This document shows positions 1 through 9,925 of a DNA stretch of 64,000 nucleotides, piece by piece; the stretch's first letter is position 1; the number at the start of each line of letters is the position of its first letter. The notes under the pieces are model-generated. The model had not been told where the DNA came from. It did not search any database and was given only the letters and a program-made list of their open reading frames with translations. The translations under genes and the position numbers were made by a program. Source of the stretch: Pyrenochaeta sp. MPI-SDFR-AT-0127 (Eukaryota > Ascomycota > Dothideomycetes > Pleosporales > Cucurbitariaceae); NCBI GenBank assembly GCA_020747015.1, contig JAGTJM010000021.1:534374-598373 (forward strand), read 5' to 3'.

Positions 1-374
1 TCGTCATTTGTGCTGATGAAGTTCTCAGAAGCCTTCATGTCGCTGATCAGCTCTGCTTCGACAACAGGAGCGCTTTCAGATTCGTCATCGGCCTTTTTCG
101 ATTTCTTGGACTTCTTTTCTTTCTTTTCCTTCTTCTTCTCAACCGGGGCCTCTTCTATAGCAACCACCTCTGCGTCGTCCTTGGCCTTTTTCGCCTTCTT
201 CTCCTTCTTGTCTTTCTTGTCCTTCTTCTCTTTCTTCTCTTCAACTACTGGGACATCTGGCGACGGCGCATCGGGAATTTCCTCGACCTTCTTGGACTTT
301 TTTGACTTCTTCGGTACAGAATCGGCCCCCTCTTCCTCGCGCTTACGCTTCTTTTCTTCCTTGGTTTTCGACAT
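1..374 (-). CDS. Lysine-rich nucleolar-type protein, N-terminal part only
   Basis: The reading frame starts at the ATG complementary to 372-374 and runs off the left edge, so only about 124 residues are visible. They are dominated by Lys/Glu runs (repeated KKEKK, KKSKK and KKDKK blocks), alternating with acidic, Ala/Val-rich spacers. Such tails are common at the N-terminus of nucleolar proteins, for example the DEAD-box helicase Dbp3, and would act as nuclear/nucleolar localisation signals. No folded domain is visible, so the family cannot be named; Dbp3 is only a guess. The gene is divergent from the TPR gene starting at 541, with only 166 bp between the two start codons. Confidence 0.6.
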   Translation of the reverse strand, partial: MSKTKEEKKRKREEEGADSVPKKSKKSKKVEEIPDAPSPDVPVVEEKKEKKDKKDKKEKKAKKAKDDAEVVAIEEAPVEKKKEKKEKKSKKSKKADDESESAPVVEAELISDMKASENFISTND

Positions 375-540
375 GGTGTAGGTGAAAAAAGCTTGGGGTG
401 TTGAGAAGAGCGTGGGAAAGTCGCACTTTTCCCAAGTTTTCGGAACTTTTTCTGCCGGGCGGTGAATGGAGGTATTCTTGGCGCAGATTGAATATCGAGA
501 GCATCACGCCGCAAATGCTGGCTTGGAACCGCACGCGACA
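375..540. promoter_or_regulatory. Short divergent promoter region
   Basis: These 166 bp separate the start codons of two divergent genes, so both promoters and both 5' leaders must fit here unless transcripts overlap the coding regions. The segment holds a T/C-rich tract and a CGGGCGG motif near 457; I recognise no specific factor site. Confidence 0.45.
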
Positions 541-2283
541 ATGCGGCCGGCAGCCCATCGAATACAGCTTCTAAGAGGAGCTCTGAAGCCTCCAAATGCT
601 CGTGTCTCCGATTATCCGTGTCCCCGCCAGTTCTCAAACAAGCACCCTCGACAATTCCTCGTTTCCCACCAAGGCTCTCCGCGGCCACAACTCCCCTTCC
701 TCTACCCCTCGGGCCAGCATCTTTCAAGTGGCCAGCTGTTGCGGTTGTTCTCTATAAGTGCGAATCAGAAGAAATTCATAAAAGAGACGGCAAAATTGAG
801 CGTTTGGTACAGCATATTGATCTTCCTGCTCACATCATGCTTCAGTGTCGCGAGTTTAGGCATATTAAGCGAGCAACAGGAGCGAGCATTCCCGTCGCCG
901 CATGAATGGAGTTTGATTACAAGGTTCAGGTTCAGGAGGGGAAAGTGGTGGCAGGTCCCCGAGAACAATGAGGAAGAAGGCTTCCCCAACTGGGCAAGAG
1001 TGTACTCGGAGCTTCAGTACGCACTAAATCGCTTAGAACATCCGGACAAAGATGGAGCGGGCTTGACGGAACAGGAGGAGGGAGGCATATTAGTACCCGG
1101 TGTCGGCAAGGCAGGGTTTGACGTCACAGCGAAGAGCGAGGAATGGCGGCAGGGCTACTATGAGGTTTTGATGGGCATGGCATGTGCAGCAGAACGCTTA
1201 GACGGCTGGGTGACAGACAAGCGGAGGAGAAATGTATGGGCTCCCGAGTTCGTCGAATCTGCATCGAATCCACGACCGAAGGCTGTTCTCCCAGGGATGC
1301 CCGAACCACCAAATGAGGAACATCGTGTCCCAGCTGCCGAAGCACCAGAAACCTTCTACCTCAAGATTATCACATCGAAGGGTTTCACAACATATCAACG
1401 ACTGTCAGCTGCCCTTGGCTACGCGGATTGGCTTAACTTCAGAAAGCTGCCAGACTCGGCGGAAGAGATGTACCGATGGGCTCTGGACATTGCCATTGCT
1501 GGCCTTCCTACCTCCGACTCTTCGACTGTTATAAACCGAGAGACTGGCGTTCTCTCAGACACGGCTCCGAAGGAGCTAATTACACCAAACATAGTATACG
1601 CAGCCACTAACTTGGCAACCTTTATGGCCGAGCACGGCAGAGTCGCCTCCGCCCTGCCAATCTTCATCTCAGCGTTACGCGCTCGTCTTGGCGCGGACGA
1701 AGCCTTCATACCTGCATCCTTACCCCAAAAAGACTCGTCCCTAACAGGCACCTTACTTAGCCTTCTCAGCGAACCCGACTACCCCCCCGTACCACCGTCA
1801 GGTGATGAACCACTCCTCCGCAAGGAAGTTGAACGCTGTGAAGAAGCCGTTCTGAGAAACTACATTGGCGAAATCCTTTTCGCTACCGCCGGCACGTCTA
1901 TTACGCAGCGCCAACAAGGCCTCTCCTGGGTGCGCGATGGCGTATCTACCTCTAAAATCGCACAAACCCTTGATCCCATCAAGAGTAGAGATGACATTCG
2001 CAAGAGGTGCGAGCAGTGCGAAGAAGTTGGCCTAGAGTCCTGGGGCAAGATAATGACATATCTTGCCGCTGAGGCACGGGAGAAACGCAATGCTGCGACC
2101 ACAGGCGGACTGAGCGGCTTGGTATGGAAGATTAGGGGAACAAAGGGATTAGATGAGGAAGTGGAGAACCTAGAGGGAGAGGAGGAGGGTGTGACACTAA
2201 GGCTGAACAAATTAAGGAGCAAAATGCTCAAAGACGAGTATGCGGATTTGGATCGCAAGTATGCGAGAACATTTGTATTCTAG
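541..2283 (+). CDS. Mitochondrial-type membrane protein with TPR-like helical repeats
   Basis: An uninterrupted frame gives 580 residues from the ATG at 541; an in-frame ATG at 466 would add 25 residues but crowds the divergent gene. The N-terminus is Arg/Ser/Pro-rich with few acids, like a mitochondrial presequence. One hydrophobic segment lies near residues 87-110. The rest is soluble and helical, with TPR-like repeats around residues 270-360 (the stretch containing ALGYADWLNFRKLPDSAEEMY followed by NIVYAATNLATFMAEHG). The C-terminus is charged. Similar fungal proteins are often mislabelled as maltose permease, which the single membrane segment does not support. Function is unknown; I infer an inner-membrane protein with a soluble scaffold domain. 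Confidence 0.7.
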   Translation: MRPAAHRIQLLRGALKPPNARVSDYPCPRQFSNKHPRQFLVSHQGSPRPQLPFLYPSGQHLSSGQLLRLFSISANQKKFIKETAKLSVWYSILIFLLTSCFSVASLGILSEQQERAFPSPHEWSLITRFRFRRGKWWQVPENNEEEGFPNWARVYSELQYALNRLEHPDKDGAGLTEQEEGGILVPGVGKAGFDVTAKSEEWRQGYYEVLMGMACAAERLDGWVTDKRRRNVWAPEFVESASNPRPKAVLPGMPEPPNEEHRVPAAEAPETFYLKIITSKGFTTYQRLSAALGYADWLNFRKLPDSAEEMYRWALDIAIAGLPTSDSSTVINRETGVLSDTAPKELITPNIVYAATNLATFMAEHGRVASALPIFISALRARLGADEAFIPASLPQKDSSLTGTLLSLLSEPDYPPVPPSGDEPLLRKEVERCEEAVLRNYIGEILFATAGTSITQRQQGLSWVRDGVSTSKIAQTLDPIKSRDDIRKRCEQCEEVGLESWGKIMTYLAAEAREKRNAATTGGLSGLVWKIRGTKGLDEEVENLEGEEEGVTLRLNKLRSKMLKDEYADLDRKYARTFVF

Positions 2284-2378
2284 ATGACCTGTATGATAGA
2301 GACCCCTTGCTATTGCGGCTGTGTAACAAGAGAATCATTGCGCTTCATATAGCGCAACTAAGTTGTGACAAGATGGTC

Positions 2379-4659
2379 CTAAATTGTGACAATCATGAAG
2401 AACACTACTCCAGACAATATAGTTAATATTGGAATGGGCGTTGCCCTGTTGCCTGCTGCAGTCTTGCTAACGGTCGCATTAGCAACCGCATATTCGACCG
2501 CAACATCCTGCTCTCTTGTCCACGCCGCCAGGAATGCGTCATCAACAGATTCTGTAAGCGTGAAATTGATGGTTCGGTCGTTGGGAAGGAGGGATTTAGG
2601 TGTAGTGATTTGCTCTCCGCCACCATCCACGACATAGAACTCTTGGAAGGCGCCTTTGGTGATGTTGAGCCGGATAGTGTAGCTGTTGAAGTCAGAATCT
2701 TAGACTGATAGACTGTGTTATGGGCAGGGGATCACGAACTTTCCGGCCTCAAGGTCGCCGAGTGTCATGCCTAGACCATTCTTGCCGTCGCCTAGAATGT
2801 CCATGTACAGATCACCTAGGAATCACTTTAGCAAGCCAACCTAAACAACACCACTCTGGTCCTGTGACAAGAGGAGTTGATACATACCTCCACCATAGCC
2901 GTCCGTCCATATCTCTGCCTTTTAGTCAACCTCTTCGCCGGCTTTGGGCTGCCTATAGGACCCCCTCCAGGCATAGTATCCTGGATACTGCAGTCCCAGG
3001 AACTAGTATCGATGCTGATTTTGGCGCGCTGGCCGGCAGAAAGAGCATTCCAAGCCGTCATTTGCCACGAGCCCCATCGGTTCTCCCATGCGCTGAGACA
3101 GTAAAATGACCCAGACGATGTTGAGCCACCTTCGCAGGATGATGCTGTTGGACATGTGTGATTAGTGACCATAATATTGGATAGTGAGTATCAGATGTAG
3201 AGGGAAGACGTACCAAAAGGAAACTCATCACATTCCGTCCTCAAGTACCAGCGTTTCTTACTCTTGTAAAAGTCACTCGAGAAGTCGAAATCCCCTAGGT
3301 AGCTCGGAACATTGAGCGGTGTGCCATCCGGCGCCCTCATATTGGGATCAGCACCGCATCTTGAAATGCTGTTGCTTTGCTTGCACATTGCGCGCCGATT
3401 ATGGGCGTTGAGTTTGCCGTCTTTGTGACGAGTAAGGACTACTGAATTAACGGCTGACCCTGTCAGGGCTTTCATGCCCATGCACATGTTCCGCAGAAGC
3501 CGCGAGTTGTCGAGTACTACCGCACGGAGCGTGGGTGTTGCCTGAAGGACTTCCGGGGGAAATATTTCCAGGCTCTTGGTAACGTGGGCAAAGACTATGG
3601 TGGCTGCTAGAGTCGGCAAAGGGCATTTTGGCGCGCATTGCCCGTCGGTGTTTATTCGTTTGACGAGCTCCAGAGGATTATGCGTGCATGTTGGTGTAGG
3701 TGTGGGAGTCGCCTCTGGCTCTTCTGGTTCCTCTGGCTCTTCAGGCTCTTCAGGTTCTCTGGAAGGCGCTGGAGTCTAACTTGCGTCAGTCCATCTGTAA
3801 ACCACACTGACGACTATACTCACACGACTCGTCCTGCTATATGATGGCAACGATACTCTTGTCGAGCAATGTCCATCAGATCCACATGTTGAACCCGACC
3901 TACAGCAAGCCATCCCATTACCACAGCACGTTTCTCCAGGAGCACAACACCCGTCACCGCAACACTCTCCCTTTCCCTTCAAACAACAACCGCCACCACA
4001 GCATGTTTGATTATCCGTACAGCATGCTATACCATTACAGCACTTCTTGCCATCATCGCAGGCTCCAGAGCCGCAGCATGAACCAGCAAAGCATCCGTTA
4101 GTACAGCAATTTTGACCGGGCTCGCAACAGCCTTTGTTCTGGCAGCACGTGCGTGGTGAATTGCAGCAGGCGGTAGAGCAACAGTCGTTTTTAGAGAGGC
4201 AGCATGAACCGGTATTGCACACAATAGCGGAGCCAGGACAGCATGGTCCTCTTGGGTTCGTTGGTACGCATCTTTGATGAATTCAGCAGCGGAATGGACT
4301 TTGAACAACTATGGGTGCTGTTTACTGGTTTCCAGCTTCACAACAGCCGCTTAGGCAGGGGGCTATTTGACACTGTTAGATTGTTCACGTTGTGTAAAAT
4401 GCAAATGTAGAGAGAATCACGTACTACCACTACTACATGTCTGCCGTTTCGATAGCCCCATTGAGCCTAAGAATACATTGTCGTCCAATGGATGAATTGT
4501 ATTGTTCCCCCAATCCACATCCCCATTCAAGCTCTTTTCTGGTACGTTCTGGATCTTCTTTCCTAACAGACCTGGGGACGGGGTATCATAGTCACGTTGA
4601 TACTGCTGTGAGACCACGAAATTTACCAGTAACAGTGCTTGAACCAGGTATCGTAACAT
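2379..4659 (-). CDS. Secreted Cys-rich protein fused to a NucA/NucB-type nuclease domain, GPI-type tail
   Basis: Reconstructed exons (minus strand): 4425-4659, 4326-4362, 3857-4271, 3214-3775, 2884-3144, 2740-2815, 2379-2682; together 629 residues with all phases closing. The N-terminus (MLRYLVQALLLVNFVVSQ) is a signal peptide. Residues about 75-229 hold dense CC pairs (CCQNKGCC, CCGGGCC, CCGDGCC) of chitin-binding/granulin-like character. A Pro-Glu repeat linker (EPEEPEEPEEPEEPE) follows. The next part is a NucA/NucB-like deoxyribonuclease domain: splicing at 3214/3144 creates CDEFPFASSCEGG, matching the family signature CDEYPFAS..EGG, followed by a WENRWGSWQ block. The C-terminus ends in an uncharged hydrophobic tail after AAGN, as in GPI anchoring. 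NucA/NucB enzymes degrade DNA; here it would act at the cell surface or wall. The donor at 2739 (GTTCGT) is unusual and is the weakest splice. Confidence 0.75.
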
Positions 4660-5334
4660 GTTTGGTTTTGTTGCAAGGCTGGGAGCATGCAATTCGCGAA
4701 TACCAAGCCTCGTACACACAACGGCATCTTGTATGTTTTCATAATTCCCAAAAGCTTGTCTGCCTTGTTGAAATCTCAGTCGCTGTGGTGGGTTCGTATT
4801 TCGCGTTGGCTGGTATCTTGTTCGTTTGATTTGATGGTGCCCAAAGGGTTGCAGCACCAGCAAGGCTGAGCGAACGCCACATACTGGTTAAATGAGCGGG
4901 GAGCGGCACAGGGGTAGATACTCTAGCTCCGGTCTAACTCATTGGTAGAGAAGCCAATTGGTGCCGTTGAACTCACGTGTAGTGTGAAAGTATGTTCGAC
5001 GGCTGAGATTAGATTAACGTCCTAAATAGCCCTTGTCATTCAGCTCTGCTACAGAATTCCGGTGAGGATTGTGGGAAATGAAAGAAATCCCACAGTTCGG
5101 GGGTTTGAGTGAGACTGATCAGGCCATTATGACTTTTAAACGCTGAAACTACACTGGAGTGAAACACATGAGTTGCTGACAGAATGTACTCTTGACAATT
5201 GAGCACCAATGCTTCGTTTGCTTTCTCATTCCGAACCTGCTCTGCTGGCCAGAAGAACGACTAACGCCTGATTTTTGTCCTACATAATCATTACAGCATC
5301 ACAAAAGCGTCCCAGCTTTCAATCCACCCGCAGG
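4660..5334. other. Intergenic region
   Basis: Upstream region of the nuclease gene and 3' side of the MFS gene. Short overlapping frames at 4417-4869 have no coding character. Nothing else recognised. Confidence 0.5.
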
Positions 5335-7159
5335 TCATCGCTCATCTCGGATCAAGGGTCGTAAGCTTTGCCAACCACTAACGGCTATCCCAACCAAAAG
5401 AAGCAATGCATTGAAGGCAGCCATCATGTAGAACGGTGAGCCAGGTCCCCTACTGTCAAATAATGCCCCTCCTGCCTTGGTCAAGATCAGGATGCCGAAT
5501 CCGCCCAATAGACTGTAAGTCCCTGCTATCGAGCCCTTGATATGATTGTGGGATTGTTGTTCTGGAGCCGAATTTGGCTGTGAAATAGTATAGACTTGTG
5601 GGAGTAGGGGGGCTTCTTCTTCTAGTGGTGTGATGGGAGCGCTAGATGGTGGAGTCGCGCCTGCGGAAGGATGAGATGTTCCGTTCGCTGAGCCTGTTGC
5701 AGAACTGTGTGTCAAATCCGATGAGGGTTCGTCATTATTGATTCCCCGACCGAGCAGAGCTAGAGAGCAAACAATGGCCCCGATCTGGCTAATACCAAGT
5801 AATGCTACAATGAAGAATATGGCACCTGTACCATCTTTACTTTTGTAGTTCGGACTAGTAAGCGACCCAAAAGCGGAGTATCCGGCAATACCAGATACAG
5901 CTGCTATTAACAATGGAATGTTGTATTTCGGGTACCGTCCACATACGTAGCCAAAGATGGGAGCGCAAATGAGAGCAATGAGCTGGCTAATGCCAGTCAG
6001 CATAGCTGCGAGCTTGTACGCTTGTGGGCAAGCATGTTTGATGTCAGATGGATTTGATGGGTCTGCCGTGCATTGTCCGGTTTGCAGGAAGTAGTGGTTC
6101 GTGAAGAGTGGAATAAAGAGCGAAATAGCGACAGATGAAGCTCGCGCAACAAAGCCTCCAACGTAGCCGAGTCCGATGTTGGGTGATTTGAACCCTAAAC
6201 GAACGCTCTCCAAGAAAAGTCGAGGATACGAGAGAACGACAGCGCGCGTAGCGTGGGTCGCGGTAGCCTTTGGCGCGTTCTTGTTCAAGAGGCGTTTCCA
6301 GCCTTTTCCCTCTTCACCTGGTAAACTTCGCAAGCCGAAGAAACATCCTATTGCTACAAGGAGAGCTATACTGCCCACGACGTAGAAAGCAGCCGCGACT
6401 GCTGTCGCAGGACTATCACCAGCTTGCTGAAACCGTGTAGGAAGTGGTAAGAAGACGAGCAGCGCGACTAGAGCTCCACATCCTGTGAACATTCCTACGA
6501 GCCCAGCAAGCTGAGAAGTTGTTGCTCCCGTATCCTTCTTCGTGCGCGTCTCGCTTTCGCCGACAGGCTCTCTCGAACTCGAGCGGAAGCGCGCGGGCGT
6601 GATGGTAAGTTCAGAGGATATCGAAGGGGCGACCGCATGCGATCTGCCATTCGAGCGGCGCGTTGGAGATCGCGGGTCCGGTTTGACCTCATCTACAACT
6701 GTCATGGTGGGGAGTATGGCTGTCACCATAGTCGCGCTGTCAAACGTCAGCCATTTGACAAACAAACGGCCAGCTTTCACCGGATAGCACTCACGTCGCA
6801 CTTCCTCCCAGACTGAATAGTATTCTCGCCAACAGCAGTTCCGGATACACATTCTTGGCCTGCACAATTACCCACAGCGCAATTCCTACAATCGTGTACC
6901 CCAAGACAGCCACGCTCCTTACACCTATGCGATCACTTAACAACCCCCAAACGGGACACGCCACCAGCGCAACCAGCTCGTCCACGAAACCCAAAGTCCC
7001 TACCGCATCGCCAACATTGCGCGACCGCCCAATGCGCTGTGTGATAACGAAGGATATAGAGCTGTTGAGGAAGACGAGGAAGGAGATGCTGAAGAGTGCG
7101 ACTCCGAGGAGGTAGGACGCGATTTGGGTACGGGACGCGGTGAAACGGAGGCCGAACAT
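5335..7159 (-). CDS. Major facilitator superfamily transporter (YCR023C-like)
   Basis: Two exons, 6795-7159 and 5335-6736, with a 58 bp GTGAGT...CAG intron, give 588 residues. Joining restores the run GGSATATMVTAILPT, typical of one branch of fungal MFS proteins resembling yeast YCR023C. The first exon carries the N-terminal helices and an MFS loop motif (GLLSDRIGVRSVAVLG). A long hydrophilic segment follows helix 4 (Ser/Arg-rich), and a second Ser/Thr/Pro-rich loop sits between late helices. About 12 membrane helices are apparent. The role is proton-coupled efflux or vacuolar transport of a small molecule; the substrate cannot be read from sequence. It is followed by a P450 gene on the same strand, which might suggest shared metabolism, but they are 0.7 kb apart and no backbone enzyme is nearby. 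Confidence 0.85.
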
Positions 7160-7864
7160 GGTTGGCGAAACGCTCGGAAGAGCTGGGAAGAGCTACCGTG
7201 GGAGCATTGAGGTGGGAAGTTTGGTAGCGTAGAGCTGTTGTCCGAATCATGACGGTGATGTCAAAGGTGGCTTGTGCATAAGGCTGAGTCACGTGGACCG
7301 GCCATTCTCCTAGTCTGCTCGTATTGGATTAGGTTGAGGTCCCGCCTGACGAGGGGAGGCCGCGGAGACAGCTCAAGCCACCGAGAGGCCGTTGAGGTCA
7401 GCCATAAGAAAGTCATCGTACAGGTGCGAGAACTCGGAAAGAATCATGCGCAACCATATACTAGACGCGGCAGAGGCGTTGGTCTTGAAGCCACTCGATA
7501 TTACAAAAGTCGAAGGCTCCAGGTCTCTGAATAAATAATATTGCTTGCACAGTAGCTCTTCAAGATGTTTCAATGTGAACGTTCGCAAATTTGATTCTGC
7601 GCTATTATGTCGTACAGGTGAAAAAGACTCTGGGAACGTGCTCATGAGTCCCTCGCAAATCTACACCGCTAACGCCGAAGCCATGCAAGCAAGGAAATTC
7701 AGCATCTACAATCTCGCTACAAAATAAATCATGAATTCGAGTCGCAGATACAAAAGGGATCGGTGGTCCACGAGCCAAGATCTGCAAGGTCGACGCCTCC
7801 GGATCCCCACCGGCGTTCTGAATAAGCCGCAGCTGCAGGGTCATTGATCTGCAACAAGCAAGTC
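7160..7864. other. Intergenic region
   Basis: Holds the MFS promoter and the 3' region of the P450. Small frames on both strands overlap each other and show no domain. No other structure seen. Confidence 0.5.
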
Positions 7865-9925
7865 TCACACCTTACTCCAACCCAATGGCTTATCGCGGCC
7901 TTGGTTTGGGCCCCAGTATTCGCGGCTGTCGGTGAAATCGCCGTTCTCTACACCCTCTTGGAAGAGAGTGCGCACCTTGTTAGCTCGGGCTGTGTTGCGA
8001 GGCTTGAGCTGGAATTTGAAGGGAATTGGCTTTGCGATGAGCAGGATCGAGTAATCGAGCGTTGGGTCAGCGGGCTTCTGGCTGATATCGCCCCATTCCA
8101 AGGGTTTGTAGGCTGGTTCAGCGGGCTTCTTTTTTGGTTCCAACTTGTCGGCTGGGGCGGATCCCGGGTAGTTGTACTTTGAAAGAATCTTGTCCTCCAT
8201 TGTTGGCCCCTTCTCGTTTTCGACACCGGCATTAAGCTCCTCATTGGAGATCGAGGCCTTCTCGTTCATGCCAATTTTGTGCTCAACTTTCCCTGACTTA
8301 GCCACCTCCGGAATGGAAACGTCCTCTGCGCTACGCTCGATATTGAAAAGCCATGCAATCGATCCGATTCCGATCAGCAAGTCTTCATCAGCGACGGTCT
8401 GGCCTTGGCAAGTTCGTCTTCCATAGCCGAATTGTGTCGAGTTGATGATAGTTGGGAATTGAGTGAGAGGTTCCTGGTAGCTCGGCCATCCGGGTTCGAC
8501 CCAACGGAGAGGATTGAAGGACTCTGGATCGGGGAACATTTCTGGATCACGAGCGATAGCCCTAACGAGCTCTCGTTAGTCACAATATTCTCGCCACAGC
8601 TGAAGTAGATACGACTTACCATTCAAGAGGATGCATAGTGCTTCCCTTAGGGATGTGGTAACCCTTGTACTCGTCATCCTGGATCAAATAGTGAGGAATA
8701 CCAGTTGGGACTGGTGGACGCCAGCGGATACATTCGCGAATGATGGCTCGTAGGAACGGTAGGTTCGGGCGGTCCTCTGATCTCGGTAGTCGATCTCCAC
8801 AGACACGATCCAACTCTTCGTGCAGCATTGGCAGGTATTGTGGATAGTAAGTCATAGCCAAGCAGAAGGTCTGCATAGGAGCGGCAATGGTCAGAGCACC
8901 GGCAATGCCATGCATGCCAACTGCATACGCTCCTTCCAAATCGGACTTGAAATCCCATTTGCTTCGGCCGTCAAGGAAGATCTTCATCCATGATGGGCTA
9001 GCATGTCCTTCTTGAATGTCTTTAACCACCTGAGCTTGCATCGTCTGGAACCATGTTCGCTCAGTCTTCGCACGTCGCCTTTCCCATGCCTTTGCAGGAG
9101 AAAGCCAATCAGGAAGAGCCATCAAGAATGGTAGCTTGTTAGGCAGGGCACCAGTAGGAGAGACACCAATGAGAAGCTCGCGGGCACGTTGTTTGAGCTC
9201 ATCGCTAGCTTCGCTGTGTCCCCAGGCTAAACGGCTAGTGACGCGTGCGATAAAAGATTCAAGAGCGTGATTGTATCGGTCTGGTTCATCCAGTAATTCG
9301 AGGAGCAAACGCTTCGCTTCTAGTTCTGGGTATCGATGAAACAGCGCCTTCTCCGATTCGCGCATGATAATGTTTGCGAATTTCCTTTGACGAGTATGGC
9401 CATCTACAGAAGGTTAGATGTGCATATATGTAGTATGTCGAATGAGCGCTCACCATTTCTGCTTAACAAGGGAAGGTACTGTGCGCTGGTCCGGTTGTCG
9501 TCAATCAAGGCAGGAATATGGGGACGATCAGAGTATATGGCCGCCTTCTTGGATAACAGATCCTTGGAGATCTCATCTGAAGAGATCCACACGTGGTTGT
9601 GTCCAGCCAAGTTGACCTGGTAAATGGGCCCATATTCCTTACCCCAGTCTGCAAACTTGATGAAGCCATTCTTCTCAGGCACCTCAGGGACTGAACCGAT
9701 AATAGGATATCCTAGTAATACATCAGTTAGTATATATTCCTTGTTGGCGATCAGGGTTTAGTAGACTCGCCAAAGACCTCCTGCCAATGGGTGTTGCATA
9801 CCTTTGGGGCCTGGAAGCGGCTTGAGACCCTTTGGAATTCTATGACGACGAGATGACTCCAAGTACTTATGCAGTATATATGCCCCCAACACAACGGCTA
9901 CCAATGAAAACGTGTAGAGTGCCAT
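7865..9925 (-). CDS. Cytochrome P450 with atypical I-helix and extended C-terminal insert
   Basis: Exons 9802-9925, 9454-9711, 8620-9403 and 7865-8561 (minus strand) give 620 residues, longer than the usual 500-530. An N-terminal membrane helix is followed by the proline-rich hinge (LKPLPGPKGYPIIG, restored by splicing). The ExxR pair is at E351-R354, and the heme loop FGYGRRTCQG has its cysteine at C440. The I-helix motif, normally (A/G)Gx(D/E)T(T/S), reads AGALTI at 295-300: the acidic residue is Leu and the second Thr is Ile. Between the heme loop and the terminal PIPFKFQLKPRN strand lies an extra charged segment of roughly 60-80 residues, rich in Lys/Glu/Pro. The overall type resembles fungal CYP families related to O-methylsterigmatocystin oxidoreductase. 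The substrate is unknown. The missing acid suggests altered oxygen activation. Confidence 0.9.

Noticed and set aside
466..540. Upstream start (ATG at 466) for the TPR membrane gene
   Set aside because: It would leave under 100 bp to the divergent start codon, and the extra residues break the presequence-like start at 541.
4417..4869. Plus-strand frames over the nuclease gene's first exon
   Set aside because: They lie antisense to a signal-peptide exon supported by splicing and have no domain.
5335..9925. MFS plus P450 as a biosynthetic gene cluster
   Set aside because: No polyketide synthase, NRPS, terpene cyclase or cluster regulator within the window; two neighbours are not enough.
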